46,934 bases of DNA from an archaeon. GTDB taxonomy: Archaea > Nanobdellota > Nanobdellia > Pacearchaeales > GW2011-AR1. The stretch lies in contig JABHTJ010000006.1 in the NCBI GenBank assembly GCA_018697295.1, positions 69,133 through 116,066 of the forward strand. The letters run 5' to 3'. The notes below the pieces were generated by a model. The model saw nothing but the letters and a program-made list of their open reading frames with translations. It had not been told where the DNA came from and ran no database searches. A program made the translations under genes and the position numbers. This document shows positions 32,283-41,467 of the stretch, in pieces. How positions within the stretch are numbered: position 1 is the stretch's first letter; each line of letters opens with the position of its first letter.

Positions 32283-32746
32283 TATAATCTCTCCGTTATT
32301 TTTTTAAGAAGCTCAGTTGGTTTATTAATGTTTTTAATCCCTACCGCGAGGTCAAATTGAAGAAGGTAAATATCTCCAATTCCAAGTATTCGTTGTCGAA
32401 GACTTTGCGTCATACTCACATCACTAAATGATCTAAACTTCATTCTCTGAGTTTTTTTAATTAAAATTCCATCGGTAATTATTAATTCAGTATCTGTAAG
32501 GACATATAGTCTAAGAAGTCGGTGAATTTCAGTGAATTTAATAATACCTGCAATAAAAATAGCTGCACCAATTGAAGTATACAAATTAAGAGTTAAATTT
32601 TCCTGGAAATAGATGTATCCCATTACAGAGACAATAGTTAAAATTAAAAAATAATAATAGAGATAGGATTTTCTTGATGCCCTAATCCTGATTTCTTCAA
32701 AAGACTTACTCTTCTTTTTATCGTCCCCCATTTTCCCATCTCCCAT
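32282..32746 (-). CDS. Bacterial-PH-domain (bPH2) membrane protein
   Basis: 154 residues; the start could also be the second ATG at residue 6. Two adjacent hydrophobic spans (about 30-70) with a short loop are followed by YVLTDTELIITDGILIKKTQRMKF and FSDVSMTQSLRQRILGIGDIYLL, the classic bPH2 (YdbS/YdbT, DUF304) strands. These proteins sit in the membrane with the PH-like fold inside; their ligand is unknown. First gene of the operon that runs to 31259. A TTTATATATT box on the minus strand lies about 25 bases upstream. Confidence 0.85.
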   Translation of the reverse strand: MGDGKMGDDKKKSKSFEEIRIRASRKSYLYYYFLILTIVSVMGYIYFQENLTLNLYTSIGAAIFIAGIIKFTEIHRLLRLYVLTDTELIITDGILIKKTQRMKFRSFSDVSMTQSLRQRILGIGDIYLLQFDLAVGIKNINKPTELLKKITERL

Positions 32747-32795
32747 TTATCTTCAAAGAAAATAGAATATATAAAACTATAGTGATTATTAAAAA

Positions 32796-35700
32796 CTAAT
32801 CTCCGGCAACAGAATCTCCAAAATAATCATTAACATCATCACCTTCAACATCCCAAATCCAAAGTCCTGTTTTTCCATCGTAAACTCGAACTTTAGTAGG
32901 AATAAAAAATGGCTGAGTTATTCCATATGCGGCAATAAAATCTTCATGTTCGTCATCATTTATGTCTGGAATACTCTCCAGCTTATATCCAAGAATATTT
33001 CCATTAACCCCACTTTTCTGCCACAAAAGAGTTCCGGTTTCAAGATTATAAGAAAAAATAGTCCCGGCATAATTGTTATCTTGAGAATATTGACTAACAA
33101 TCAGTCTCTCTTTTCCAATCGAATTTTCGACAATTGCAATTTGAAGGCCAAAATTATCATAGGCATCATTTCCTTCAAAAGAAGTAATAAGTTCTAAGGT
33201 ATTTGAGTCATAAATAAAGACTCTTCCTTGATTTTGTAATGTTCCACTATCATAACTTCCAGCACTAATCACAATTTCGTCATAACCATTGTCATTTAGG
33301 TCAGAGATGCTCAAAACATTTTCTCCGAAATTATCCAAGTCATTTTCTCCTTCGATTACGTGAAGTATCGTCCCATCAGAGCCATCCAAAATATAGACTT
33401 TCCCTTTAACTCCAATAACGGCACCAATTTGAGATGAGCCAACAAGAACGTCGGCAACTCCATCCCCCGTAACATCTAAAATTCCGGAAAGACCTTTTCC
33501 AAAAGATAAAACATTACTTAGGATAAGTTGATCAGTTACCCAAATGACTTCGCCGGTAGCACCATTAAGTGCATATACTCGTCTAGGATTTTGAATTGTT
33601 GGATTAATGTTATGGTAAGCCCCCACAAGAAGATCTTCAAATCCATCTCCAGTTATATCATAAATTGAAGAAACAGAGCCTCCTAAAAAATCATTATTCC
33701 CTTCAAGAGACCAAATTTCATTTCCTGTAGCGGAGTCAAATGCATAAATTTTTCCTTGGGCAAATGGAGCAACATAATCATAAAATGGGGCCGTAGAAAT
33801 AGTATACTTTTCTAACCCTCCTTGAACTGTTGTCATTGCATGCCCGAAAAAATCTCCGTCCTCTTGACCTTCGCGAAACCATCCGGCATTTCCCGTAAGT
33901 GAATCGTAAGAATAAATTTTCCCTGTATTCGAACCTGCAATTCCGTCAAAAGATCTCGCACCAACATAAAAATTATGTGGGTCGCAATTTTGACCAAGAG
34001 GGCAAAGATTTCTCTCATAAGTTATTTCTAAATAAGGGGGCCAATTAGATTCAGAAGTATAAAAGTAAGCAAATTCATTAGAGTTAGCCGTTGGAACAAT
34101 ATCGTCTGCATCAAGTTTCGAACGAATACAAATCTGGCTTTTCCCTATCAAATTCATATTAGAAATTCCATGTTCATTGAGTTGAACAGACTTATAGTTT
34201 CCTGTCTGAAGAGAATTTATATTTATCTCTCCAAGGTACTCTGTCGATGAAACTGGGTTAATTGTATCTCCACATTCATCATAATCTCCTCTAACTAATT
34301 CATCAAAATTTGTCCTAGTAGACTCTAATAAAACCAGCTCCCCACCACCCTTATTGTGCGTATTAAGATAAAGTTTTGCATCTTGAATATCCATATTATT
34401 AGGGATTGCCGCAGTATCAAAACTCATAAATCCTCGACGTATAAAAAATAAATCATTTGGTTGTGAATAATCTCCAAAGACTCCCATAAGAATTCCAAAA
34501 TAACTTGGATATTCTCCAAGAGGATAATCGTGTATAAAATTCCAATCATCACTAGAAGATAAAACATAGCCATCTCCTTCATCTGAATAAATAATTGCAG
34601 TACAAGTTCCATCCCCATGGTCCTGATGCCCCTCTCCACATTCATTATTTTCGATAGAATATCCTGAGTCAAATCCAACCGTAAGTTCATTAAAGTGGCT
34701 CGAACAATAGCTCTCTCCCATTATACTTTTTGACTTAACGGCATAGACATAATTTTCTTCAGGAACGCTCGTATAATCTCTGTATGTCATTTCCACAACA
34801 TCTTCTGCAATTGGATTTCCCCAACAGTTTTGATTTCGATAAACATCATAAGTATACCCTTCACTTAATTGCGCTTCCCAAACAATTTCAACATAATCTC
34901 TGAGTCCATCGCTTGCATCAATATTGTAGGGGGTACTGGTCTCACAATTATATTGGCAAGTTGCCCAATTAGAAACTATTCCTGCAGTATTGTCTGCAGT
35001 CAGAGCATTATCTCTTTGGGTAAGTCCGGTAGGAACGCCATCATAAGAAATACTTGGATTGGAAAAATAAGGCATAAAACTTCCAGGACTATAGGCCATA
35101 ACAGTCTTCCATTCTGTTCCTAAATTCCCTATAAATCGATGACCATGAGAATAAGAATAAACTGCTCCGCTACAAGATCCATCTCCGGGAGCATGACACA
35201 TTCCTTGATTGTGTCCAACTTCATGAGAAACAACGGAGATGGAAAAACAACCTGGATCGAATTTATTTACACTAAAGGGTCCAAGGACATTTGCATATCC
35301 ACAGGCACCAACAATATCTCCAAGAAATACTACAATATCAGCACCATATTGCGCTCTCAAGGTATGGACATTATCCATATAACCGTCTCCATTTCCTGAA
35401 AGTCTATTCATATCAGTTTGATAGCTTCCTGCCTCAACATAGTTCACTTGGGAAGTATGAACTTCTCTAAATCGGGTTATAGTCTCACTATTTTCTTGAA
35501 TCGTATTCATCTCAAGCATGATTTCTCTTATTTTGAGTTCCATTGCCGCATTTCCTCCTGCAAGAATTTTGGCTGCAGGAGTATATACGAAAAGAATATC
35601 GATTGGAACAATATCTCCTGACATCAGGGCAAGTGGTTGCCCTTTTGGTTGAGCAATAACATCTCCCGGCAAAATTCCCTCTCCGTCAATTGGTGGAAGG

Positions 35701-36266
35701 CTATCCAATCTTGTTTGAACAATTTTCGTCTTCGCAAGTCCTTCACAGGCCCGATTAGTTGCTCGAGAATATCTTCCATCAGTTCTTGGAATAAAATATA
35801 CTAGTGAATATACATAATCACTATTTGGAACATTTATTCTTCCAACAAGCGCTTCGCCATCAACAACAAATAAAACACTTCCATCATTCGCAACATAATC
35901 TGCAGTTCCATCTTCTCGTTCATCAACTTTAGTCAAGTATATTTCAAAATTCTCTCCAAATTCATCGAATAAAACAACTCCTTCTTTTAATTTTTCAATA
36001 TCGACACAAAATTCTTTCTCAGTAACCGCTGCTCCAGTCCCTGTTTTTTGTTGCAGCGAACTAAAAGGGTACAAAAAATCTGAAGAATCGGCGGGGCTTA
36101 GCTGTGGAACAGAATCTTTCAAATAAAATGAATCAATAATCAACATAAGCGCAACAGTAATAAATAAAGTGATAAAAATTTTAAACAGGAAATTACGGTT
36201 CAAGTTTGAATCAATACGAAATTTTTTATCTACCTTTTTTGAAGGCAAAACCTTTTTCTTCACCAT
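32796..36266 (-). CDS. Giant surface metalloprotease with DNRLRE-like and FG-GAP propeller domains
   Basis: 1156 residues. N-terminal anchor (26-46), a pro-like region (80-220), then a metzincin (reprolysin/M12B-like) catalytic domain (about 220-430) with zinc motif HEVGHNQGMCH (348-358) and a Met-turn VMAYS (389-393). A fibronectin-III-like domain (443-530), a DNRLRE-type domain (570-750) with FIRRGFMSFDTAAIP, and a beta-propeller (770-1156) of FG-GAP repeats such as DITGDGFEDLLVGAY follow. The first propeller blade starts half-way and the protein ends in a half-blade (DVNDYFGDSVAGD), a velcro closure that argues the stop is genuine. It likely digests host or neighbour proteins at the cell surface. 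Confidence 0.82.
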   Translation of the reverse strand: MVKKKVLPSKKVDKKFRIDSNLNRNFLFKIFITLFITVALMLIIDSFYLKDSVPQLSPADSSDFLYPFSSLQQKTGTGAAVTEKEFCVDIEKLKEGVVLFDEFGENFEIYLTKVDEREDGTADYVANDGSVLFVVDGEALVGRINVPNSDYVYSLVYFIPRTDGRYSRATNRACEGLAKTKIVQTRLDSLPPIDGEGILPGDVIAQPKGQPLALMSGDIVPIDILFVYTPAAKILAGGNAAMELKIREIMLEMNTIQENSETITRFREVHTSQVNYVEAGSYQTDMNRLSGNGDGYMDNVHTLRAQYGADIVVFLGDIVGACGYANVLGPFSVNKFDPGCFSISVVSHEVGHNQGMCHAPGDGSCSGAVYSYSHGHRFIGNLGTEWKTVMAYSPGSFMPYFSNPSISYDGVPTGLTQRDNALTADNTAGIVSNWATCQYNCETSTPYNIDASDGLRDYVEIVWEAQLSEGYTYDVYRNQNCWGNPIAEDVVEMTYRDYTSVPEENYVYAVKSKSIMGESYCSSHFNELTVGFDSGYSIENNECGEGHQDHGDGTCTAIIYSDEGDGYVLSSSDDWNFIHDYPLGEYPSYFGILMGVFGDYSQPNDLFFIRRGFMSFDTAAIPNNMDIQDAKLYLNTHNKGGGELVLLESTRTNFDELVRGDYDECGDTINPVSSTEYLGEININSLQTGNYKSVQLNEHGISNMNLIGKSQICIRSKLDADDIVPTANSNEFAYFYTSESNWPPYLEITYERNLCPLGQNCDPHNFYVGARSFDGIAGSNTGKIYSYDSLTGNAGWFREGQEDGDFFGHAMTTVQGGLEKYTISTAPFYDYVAPFAQGKIYAFDSATGNEIWSLEGNNDFLGGSVSSIYDITGDGFEDLLVGAYHNINPTIQNPRRVYALNGATGEVIWVTDQLILSNVLSFGKGLSGILDVTGDGVADVLVGSSQIGAVIGVKGKVYILDGSDGTILHVIEGENDLDNFGENVLSISDLNDNGYDEIVISAGSYDSGTLQNQGRVFIYDSNTLELITSFEGNDAYDNFGLQIAIVENSIGKERLIVSQYSQDNNYAGTIFSYNLETGTLLWQKSGVNGNILGYKLESIPDINDDEHEDFIAAYGITQPFFIPTKVRVYDGKTGLWIWDVEGDDVNDYFGDSVAGD

Positions 36267-36287
36267 TTTATTTTCAAAGAAAATCTA

Positions 36288-36297
36288 CTATATAACT
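36288..36297 (-). promoter_or_regulatory. TATA box of the metalloprotease gene
   Basis: On the minus strand AGTTATATAG is centred 27 bases before the ATG at 36266, implying a leaderless mRNA. Confidence 0.5.
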
Positions 36298-36366
36298 ATT
36301 CGCGTTTTGAAAAATTTTCACCAATCAAAAGCCTTATTAACCAAAATTTACTCTAAAATATAATCT

Positions 36367-36388
36367 AGCTGCATCTTCGGATGCAGTT
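36367..36388. terminator. cUUCGg hairpin between convergently unrelated genes
   Basis: CTGCATC (36369-36375) and GATGCAG (36380-36386) form a perfect seven-pair stem around TTCG, extended by a G-T and an A-T pair. On the plus strand the loop is the exceptionally stable C(UUCG)G. It lies about 19 bases past the stop of the YvcK-like gene read on the minus strand, where the loop reads CGAA and a T-rich stretch follows. A transcription end or RNA-stabilising element for that gene is likely; a plus-strand small RNA cannot be excluded. Confidence 0.5.
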
Positions 36389-36406
36389 CGATCCCTTTAT
36401 CTAAAA

Positions 36407-37354
36407 TTATTCTTTTTCCAAAATTTCTAAAACAACTCTCGCTAATTTTTCAGAATCATGTCGAACTAAAACTGGTTCAGTTGCAACATCTCGAGAAATA
36501 AATTTTGCATCAAATTTCTCAGCGTCAACACGAACAGGAAATGCAAGTTCTCCAGCATATTTTGCCAATAACTCTTCATCAAACTTTTTATCAGAGTATA
36601 CTACGTAATCTAAAACATTTTTCCCAAGATAATTTTCTATTTCGTAAACAAAATCTGTGACGTTAAAATTATTTGTCTCACCATTTTTCGTCATCAAATT
36701 ACAAACATAAACTTTTTTCGCACTACTTCGCGCAATCGCATCACTAATTCCTTCAACTAATAAATTTGCAATCAAACTTCCAAATAAATCTCCTGGACCA
36801 AGTATAATCAAATCAGCTCCGAGAATCGCGTCAATCGATTTTTGATTCGCAATAGCTTTAGGGGAAAGCAAAACGCGTTTTATTTTAAGTCCAGTATCGT
36901 GTTTTGGGACATCAATGTTTGTTTCACCAACAATCAATTGTCCATCTTCGAGTTCAGCAATCAAACGTGTATCATCGAGAGTTACTGGCAAAACATTCCC
37001 TCGAATATTCAAAAGCTTAGAAGCTTCAATGATCGCATTTTCATCATTTCCAGAAATTTCTTTCAAGGCAGTTAATAATAAATTTCCAAACGAGTGTCCA
37101 TTAAAAGTTCCATTTGAAAAACGATATTCGAATAATTTCTGCATCATTTCCCTATCTTCAGATAACGCAACAATGCATCTTCGAATATCTCCAGGTGGGA
37201 GGACACCATATTCATCACGCAATTTCCCTGTAGAACCACCATCATCTGCCATCGAAACAATGGCCGTAATATTCAAATCAGGATATTTTTTCAAACCTCT
37301 TAGAACCGTATAACTTCCAGTCCCACCACCAATAACAACTACATTTTTTCCCAT
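36407..37354 (-). CDS. YvcK/CofD-family UDP-sugar-binding protein
   Basis: 315 residues. VVVIGGGTGSYTVLRGLKK at the N terminus, then SMADDGGSTGKLR and PPGDIRRCIVAL, are diagnostic of the YvcK branch of the CofD superfamily, whose bacterial members bind UDP-GlcNAc and steer carbon between glycolysis and cell-wall precursors. GPGDLFGSLIANLLV is the second family block. DPANN archaea generally lack F420 synthesis, so the CofD function is unlikely (inference). Its role may be control of sugar-nucleotide flow. A CTTAATAAG box is about 22 bases upstream on the minus strand. Confidence 0.85.
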   Translation of the reverse strand: MGKNVVVIGGGTGSYTVLRGLKKYPDLNITAIVSMADDGGSTGKLRDEYGVLPPGDIRRCIVALSEDREMMQKLFEYRFSNGTFNGHSFGNLLLTALKEISGNDENAIIEASKLLNIRGNVLPVTLDDTRLIAELEDGQLIVGETNIDVPKHDTGLKIKRVLLSPKAIANQKSIDAILGADLIILGPGDLFGSLIANLLVEGISDAIARSSAKKVYVCNLMTKNGETNNFNVTDFVYEIENYLGKNVLDYVVYSDKKFDEELLAKYAGELAFPVRVDAEKFDAKFISRDVATEPVLVRHDSEKLARVVLEILEKE

Positions 37355-37386
37355 AGATAATAAAAAATCAGGAACTTATTAAGTAT

Positions 37387-37560
37387 TTAGTAAAACCAGG
37401 CAACACTCCAAAAAACGAGTGTAAAAATAACTATCCAAAGAATAATTTTCATCACAACAGACAACTTTCTCCGACCTTCCTCGAGGGGTTCTAACTCCGA
37501 AGATTCTTCAATCTCTTTTTGCACAGCATCATAATCTTCTTGTAAATCGCTCACTTCCAT
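37387..37560 (-). CDS. Small tail-anchored membrane protein
   Basis: 57 residues from the ATG at 37560 (MEVSDLQEDYDAVQKEIEES). A frame back to 37614 is open but has no promoter spacing to support it. The N-terminal two thirds are acidic and helical, likely a short coiled coil; the last 20 residues are one hydrophobic span (IILWIVIFTLVFWSVAW) ending near the C terminus, so it is tail-anchored with the coil inside. I do not recognise the family. Confidence 0.55.
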   Translation of the reverse strand: MEVSDLQEDYDAVQKEIEESSELEPLEEGRRKLSVVMKIILWIVIFTLVFWSVAWFY

Positions 37561-37664
37561 AAAGTATTTTAGGTTAAGAAGATTATAAATCTTCTGAGGA
37601 AATTTAATTAACAATCACCATAAATAAAATTAATCCTAGTTCTTTATTTCTCTTAGGAGTTTTA

Positions 37665-38291
37665 TTAACTAAAACTAACTTCTGAAGGATATAATTCAAA
37701 ATAAGCTATTAAAAGTTCTTGTTCATTAGTTTCTAGGTTATTCCTTTCAAGATTATCACGAGAACTAACAGATAATATTTTATTATTGCTATACCAGATA
37801 TAGTTAGAATCTAAAAAATTGAATGGTTCTTCTCTATCCTTGACGACCTTAAAATAATTATTTCCAGCATAATTTTCTTCAGTAATAGTATATCCGAGGT
37901 TTTCAAAACTTGCAAGACTATTAATAAATTTGGAATTTGAGAGTACTTCTAAATCTTCCTGAATTTCTAGGAAAAGAAAAAAATTATCTTCAATATTATT
38001 TTTAAGGGAATATCTTGCAAGCCAAAATTTGCAAGGGTCGTCATAATTACATTCATCGTCATCCCTTATTGAGTCAATATATTCTAATGTTCCAATATCT
38101 TTTTCAATAAGCAATTCACAAAAACCTTCTTCGTTTGAACAAGGAAGAATTTCTTCTAAATTTAAGTCATCTTCTTCAGAATAAGTTTCTTCAGAATCTT
38201 GAATACTTTTTTCAGAAATTATAAAGTATGGTGAAGGTATCAAAACTACTAAGAAAATTATAACTAAGAAAATAATCCCACGATTAGCCAT
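37665..38291 (-). CDS. Exported hypothetical protein
   Basis: 208 residues. One N-terminal span (5-25), then an acidic linker (SEETYSEEDDLNLEE) and an outer domain with Cys in CSNEEGFC and DECNYDDPC, which could form two disulfides. The rest alternates helices and strands, with no catalytic motif I can name. A small lipobox is not present, so the protein is anchored by its N-terminal span. The function is unknown. Confidence 0.6.
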   Translation of the reverse strand: MANRGIIFLVIIFLVVLIPSPYFIISEKSIQDSEETYSEEDDLNLEEILPCSNEEGFCELLIEKDIGTLEYIDSIRDDDECNYDDPCKFWLARYSLKNNIEDNFFLFLEIQEDLEVLSNSKFINSLASFENLGYTITEENYAGNNYFKVVKDREEPFNFLDSNYIWYSNNKILSVSSRDNLERNNLETNEQELLIAYFELYPSEVSFS

Positions 38292-38361
38292 ATAATCATT
38301 CTCACAACACTATTAATAAATGTTTGTCATAATTTCTTGATTAAATAAGGCCTTCTAAATT

Positions 38362-39579
38362 TCACTCAAAAACAAAAAAGTTCTCCAAAAACGTCGTCGC
38401 ATAAACGCCACTCGGCAAAGTAAACTCCAAAGTCATCTTCTTTGAACCAGAAAATTCTTCACCATCACTAATTTCAACTTCCAAATCCTTAATCTCGGTA
38501 ATCGCTCGCCTGTACGATCCTTTCATTCGAAGAAATGAAATTTCAACAACATTAAAATCGTCCAATGTCAAATTATTTTCTTCCAAAACTTGTCTTTCAA
38601 TTTCCCCAAGTCGACCATCAAAGAATCTCGTTTTATATCCTGCCAAAATACAATTTTGTTGACCTTCCTTAGTAAAATCTAAACCTTCACTAAGTGCCGT
38701 TTCCAAAATTTGATTAAAAATATGGCTCTGCACAGAATGAACAAACATCAAAACATTTTTTCGTTGAGCTCGTTTAAGTGAACCAATAAAATCTTCTGGT
38801 TTTCTCCCCAAATAAAATAATAATTCTTTTTCGAGTTTCAAAAAAGCAGGGAAATATCTCGCAGCATCGCTAAAAACATTCTTTTTTTCTTCAACAGTTT
38901 TGGCACTTCGAATCGCCTTAGCCAATTTCTCACGAGCAAAAGTAATGTCTGGTTTCTCAGTAGGTGCTGTATCTGTTAAAATCGCAAGTATCGCTTTCTC
39001 AAATTCTCTCTTCAAAATAAATGTCCCCACTCGCACATTATTTTTCCGCAAACTTCCAAATCGTTGAGGACCAAAATAATTGGGAAACCATTGCAAGCTC
39101 CGAATATTTTGTGCAGATTTAATAGCAGCTTTTGAATCCATGTCTCGCAGAATTATCCTAAAATGATTTGCTTGCAAATAACCCATCTTTATTTTTCTCT
39201 TCGACCATCGAAAGTTTTTCAAAACAATATTTGGATGATTAAAATTTCTCACACGTTCCATATCTGGTCTAAAAATCGAAATCCTCTGGCTAGTCACTGC
39301 AAACTTATCTTTCGTCCCTGCATAACCAATCGCATCAACACTCTTTCCAAGAACTCGCGCAACATCTTTTATCGCACTAAAATGATCAATCTCGCGCTTC
39401 TCCATTTCACAAAGTAAGAACTCTCTCAAACTATTTTCTTCCAAACCAGTTAAATCAACTTTGGCACGAGAATCAAACTCTTCAGAAACTTTGCAATCCC
39501 AATTATCTCCTCGTTCTTCAACGATAAAATCTCTAACTTTTGTTTTAAGTTTCGCCGGAAATTGAACTATTTCTTTCAT
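38362..39579 (-). CDS. truD: tRNA pseudouridine(13) synthase TruD
   Basis: 405 residues from the ATG at 39579 (MKEIVQFPAKLKTKVRDFIV). A frame from 39630 would add 17 residues, but TTTTATACT on the minus strand lies 25-30 bases before 39579, so I choose that. TruD turns U13 of tRNA to pseudouridine in archaea, eukaryotes and some bacteria. GYAGTKDKFAVTSQRISI contains the catalytic Asp in TKDKxA, and FPNYFGPQRFG is the second signature. The TRUD insertion lies between, and the C terminus (SGVYATTFLENFF) closes the domain. Together with the PP-loop genes it gives the window several tRNA-modifying enzymes. Confidence 0.94.
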   Translation of the reverse strand: MKEIVQFPAKLKTKVRDFIVEERGDNWDCKVSEEFDSRAKVDLTGLEENSLREFLLCEMEKREIDHFSAIKDVARVLGKSVDAIGYAGTKDKFAVTSQRISIFRPDMERVRNFNHPNIVLKNFRWSKRKIKMGYLQANHFRIILRDMDSKAAIKSAQNIRSLQWFPNYFGPQRFGSLRKNNVRVGTFILKREFEKAILAILTDTAPTEKPDITFAREKLAKAIRSAKTVEEKKNVFSDAARYFPAFLKLEKELLFYLGRKPEDFIGSLKRAQRKNVLMFVHSVQSHIFNQILETALSEGLDFTKEGQQNCILAGYKTRFFDGRLGEIERQVLEENNLTLDDFNVVEISFLRMKGSYRRAITEIKDLEVEISDGEEFSGSKKMTLEFTLPSGVYATTFLENFFVFE

Positions 39580-39649
39580 AGAATTGAATAAAAAAGTGAG
39601 TATAAAAGTTGAGCGGTTTTTAAAAATCAAGAGTTATCTTAAAAAAATG

Positions 39650-39985
39650 CTAAAGCAATTCAAAAGAGAGTTTTTCTAAATCAATTCCTGTTTGTTCTTT
39701 CATTTCAGCTCCTCGATTTTCAAAGATGGCTTGATATCTTGTAATCTGGGCCTGTAATGCTTCCCTTATTTTATTCCCTTCACCATCAAAGTAATCAAGT
39801 TCTCTGCGATATTGTTCGATATCACATTCTCGCCCAGTTTCTCGTTGTTTTTGAAATCTTAGAACATGACTATTTCGCAAGGAAGAAGAAACTTGCAATG
39901 TGGTAAGTAACCCTCCGATATTATATGAAACCTTAACAATTTCGGCTACTTCGCCTTCGCTATAAACTCTTTCATCTCTGCCCAT
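39650..39985 (-). CDS. Small coiled-coil hypothetical protein
   Basis: 111 residues, soluble and mostly helical, rich in Glu, Arg and Gln (RRELDYFDGEGNKIREALQ). No signal peptide. The ATG starts six bases after the stop of the 39992-41371 gene, so it is its downstream operon partner. I do not recognise the family. It may be a cytoplasmic adaptor for the membrane protein encoded before it. Confidence 0.6.
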   Translation of the reverse strand: MGRDERVYSEGEVAEIVKVSYNIGGLLTTLQVSSSLRNSHVLRFQKQRETGRECDIEQYRRELDYFDGEGNKIREALQAQITRYQAIFENRGAEMKEQTGIDLEKLSFELL

Positions 39986-39991
39986 TCTCCA

Positions 39992-41371
39992 TTAACCACT
40001 AACCTGTTCATTCATAAAAAATACTTTATTAGATTCGACTTCATGAATTTGTCCATCTTTTTCAAATACTGCTGTAGCGCTAGGAAGTGAAAATTTTCCG
40101 ACAATCCCGACCTTAGAATAAACAACATAACTAAACGATCTAGCTTCTCCGGCTTCTAAATCGCCAATATGCCAATGAAGTCGTCGACTCGAAGGATCAA
40201 TTTTATCTGGTTTTACAGTTCCAAATTTATTATAAATTTTCACAATCGCCGGAACCTTATCAATTAATGTAACATTCTCAACAGCCTTTTTTGAATTAAG
40301 CTCAAGGGTTATTCGAAGAGCAAACACGCCACTCTTTGTTTTCACAGGAACAACCGATTTCATTACTTCAATTTTTGTCTCGTTAAATCGCTTAAGTCCA
40401 ACAAAAAACAAAACACCAAAGATGATAATAAAAAACGGCAAGATATAATTTGTCTTAGCTTGAACAATTAAACTTTCAGTTGGATTAAGTTTTTCTTTTA
40501 ACCAAACATATTCAATAATAAATCCATTTCTATCAGTTTGTACAGGTTCCATATTAAATGTCGTAAATAAACGAGAGAAAAAATTCTTTTTAATAACTAT
40601 TCTAGCTTCCTCAACAACATTTCCAACATTTGTCTTGGTAATTGTCGTCGTCTTAATCAAAAAACCTGAGGAATCTTCAAAATTTGTCAAACCTTTCTTC
40701 TCTCCCAAATACAAATTTCCTTTCAAAGATACTTCACCTGATGGAGTCGAAAAAACAGAATCAATAATGTAAACTCCAGCTTTAGTTTTTTTAAGCGCTT
40801 CACGATCAGCTGGAATCGAAACAGCTCTTTTTTCATGAGGCCCAATATCAAATGTTTCTCCAAATGTCTCAAATAAAAGAGAGGAGAATTCGACAGTCAC
40901 ACCTTCCAATGTTACATCTTCTAAATTCTCTAAATAAATCGTAATTGATTCAGATTCAAGACCTACCTCCTCTGAATAAACTTCAAAAATATCCGCAATA
41001 CTTGCATGATTAACAGTAAATTGTTCGTTAAATTTCTCTCCAGTAGAACGTTGATGAAGTATATAGGTGAATGAATAAAGGCCTTCAACATCCAAACTAT
41101 TCATCGGTAAAATCGTAAATTCCTTTTCATACGTCCCATTTTCAAAAATAGTAAACATTTCCTGCGGTTTTAACGAAATATCTGCAAGAGTGTACAAATT
41201 ATAGAGTCCAGGTTCCGCGTCAACTATATTGAGCGTAAGCATTATTGGAGTTTCATATTCTTGAACAAGAACATTTGTATCGTATTCTGCCTGTAATTCA
41301 AGGGATTGGCCAAAACTAGCGAAGCTGAAAACAAACAAGAATAACATCGTTATAAAAGATAAATATTTCAT
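39992..41371 (-). CDS. Exported membrane protein with Ig-like parts on both sides of one span
   Basis: 459 residues from the ATG at 41371, chosen because TTTTTATAAAG on the minus strand lies about 25 bases upstream; the open frame to 41440 would hide the signal peptide. After the signal (1-20) come beta-rich Ig-like segments, a membrane span near residue 320 (FFIIIFGVLFFVGL) and a C-terminal beta domain with LHWHIGDLEAGEARSFSYVV, a DUF11/CARDB-like pattern. If there is only one span after signal cleavage, this last Ig-like domain sits in the cytoplasm, which is unusual. Alternatively the span could be a hairpin. Confidence 0.65.
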   Translation of the reverse strand: MKYLSFITMLFLFVFSFASFGQSLELQAEYDTNVLVQEYETPIMLTLNIVDAEPGLYNLYTLADISLKPQEMFTIFENGTYEKEFTILPMNSLDVEGLYSFTYILHQRSTGEKFNEQFTVNHASIADIFEVYSEEVGLESESITIYLENLEDVTLEGVTVEFSSLLFETFGETFDIGPHEKRAVSIPADREALKKTKAGVYIIDSVFSTPSGEVSLKGNLYLGEKKGLTNFEDSSGFLIKTTTITKTNVGNVVEEARIVIKKNFFSRLFTTFNMEPVQTDRNGFIIEYVWLKEKLNPTESLIVQAKTNYILPFFIIIFGVLFFVGLKRFNETKIEVMKSVVPVKTKSGVFALRITLELNSKKAVENVTLIDKVPAIVKIYNKFGTVKPDKIDPSSRRLHWHIGDLEAGEARSFSYVVYSKVGIVGKFSLPSATAVFEKDGQIHEVESNKVFFMNEQVSG

Positions 41372-41467
41372 GGGGAAAAAACGCACATTCGCTTTATAAA
41401 AATTATTGTGGTGTGAAAAGATTAAGGGGTTTCTCTGCAAAAAGAAGGAGATTTAATTCAAAAATTC

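Noticed and set aside
36407-37354. CofD of coenzyme F420 synthesis
   Set aside because: The DDGGSTG...PPGDIRRC wording is of the YvcK branch and no F420 gene is nearby.
37561-37664. Possible tiny gene between the tail-anchored protein and the 37665 gene
   Set aside because: No open frame of useful length with a promoter was found in this AT-rich gap.
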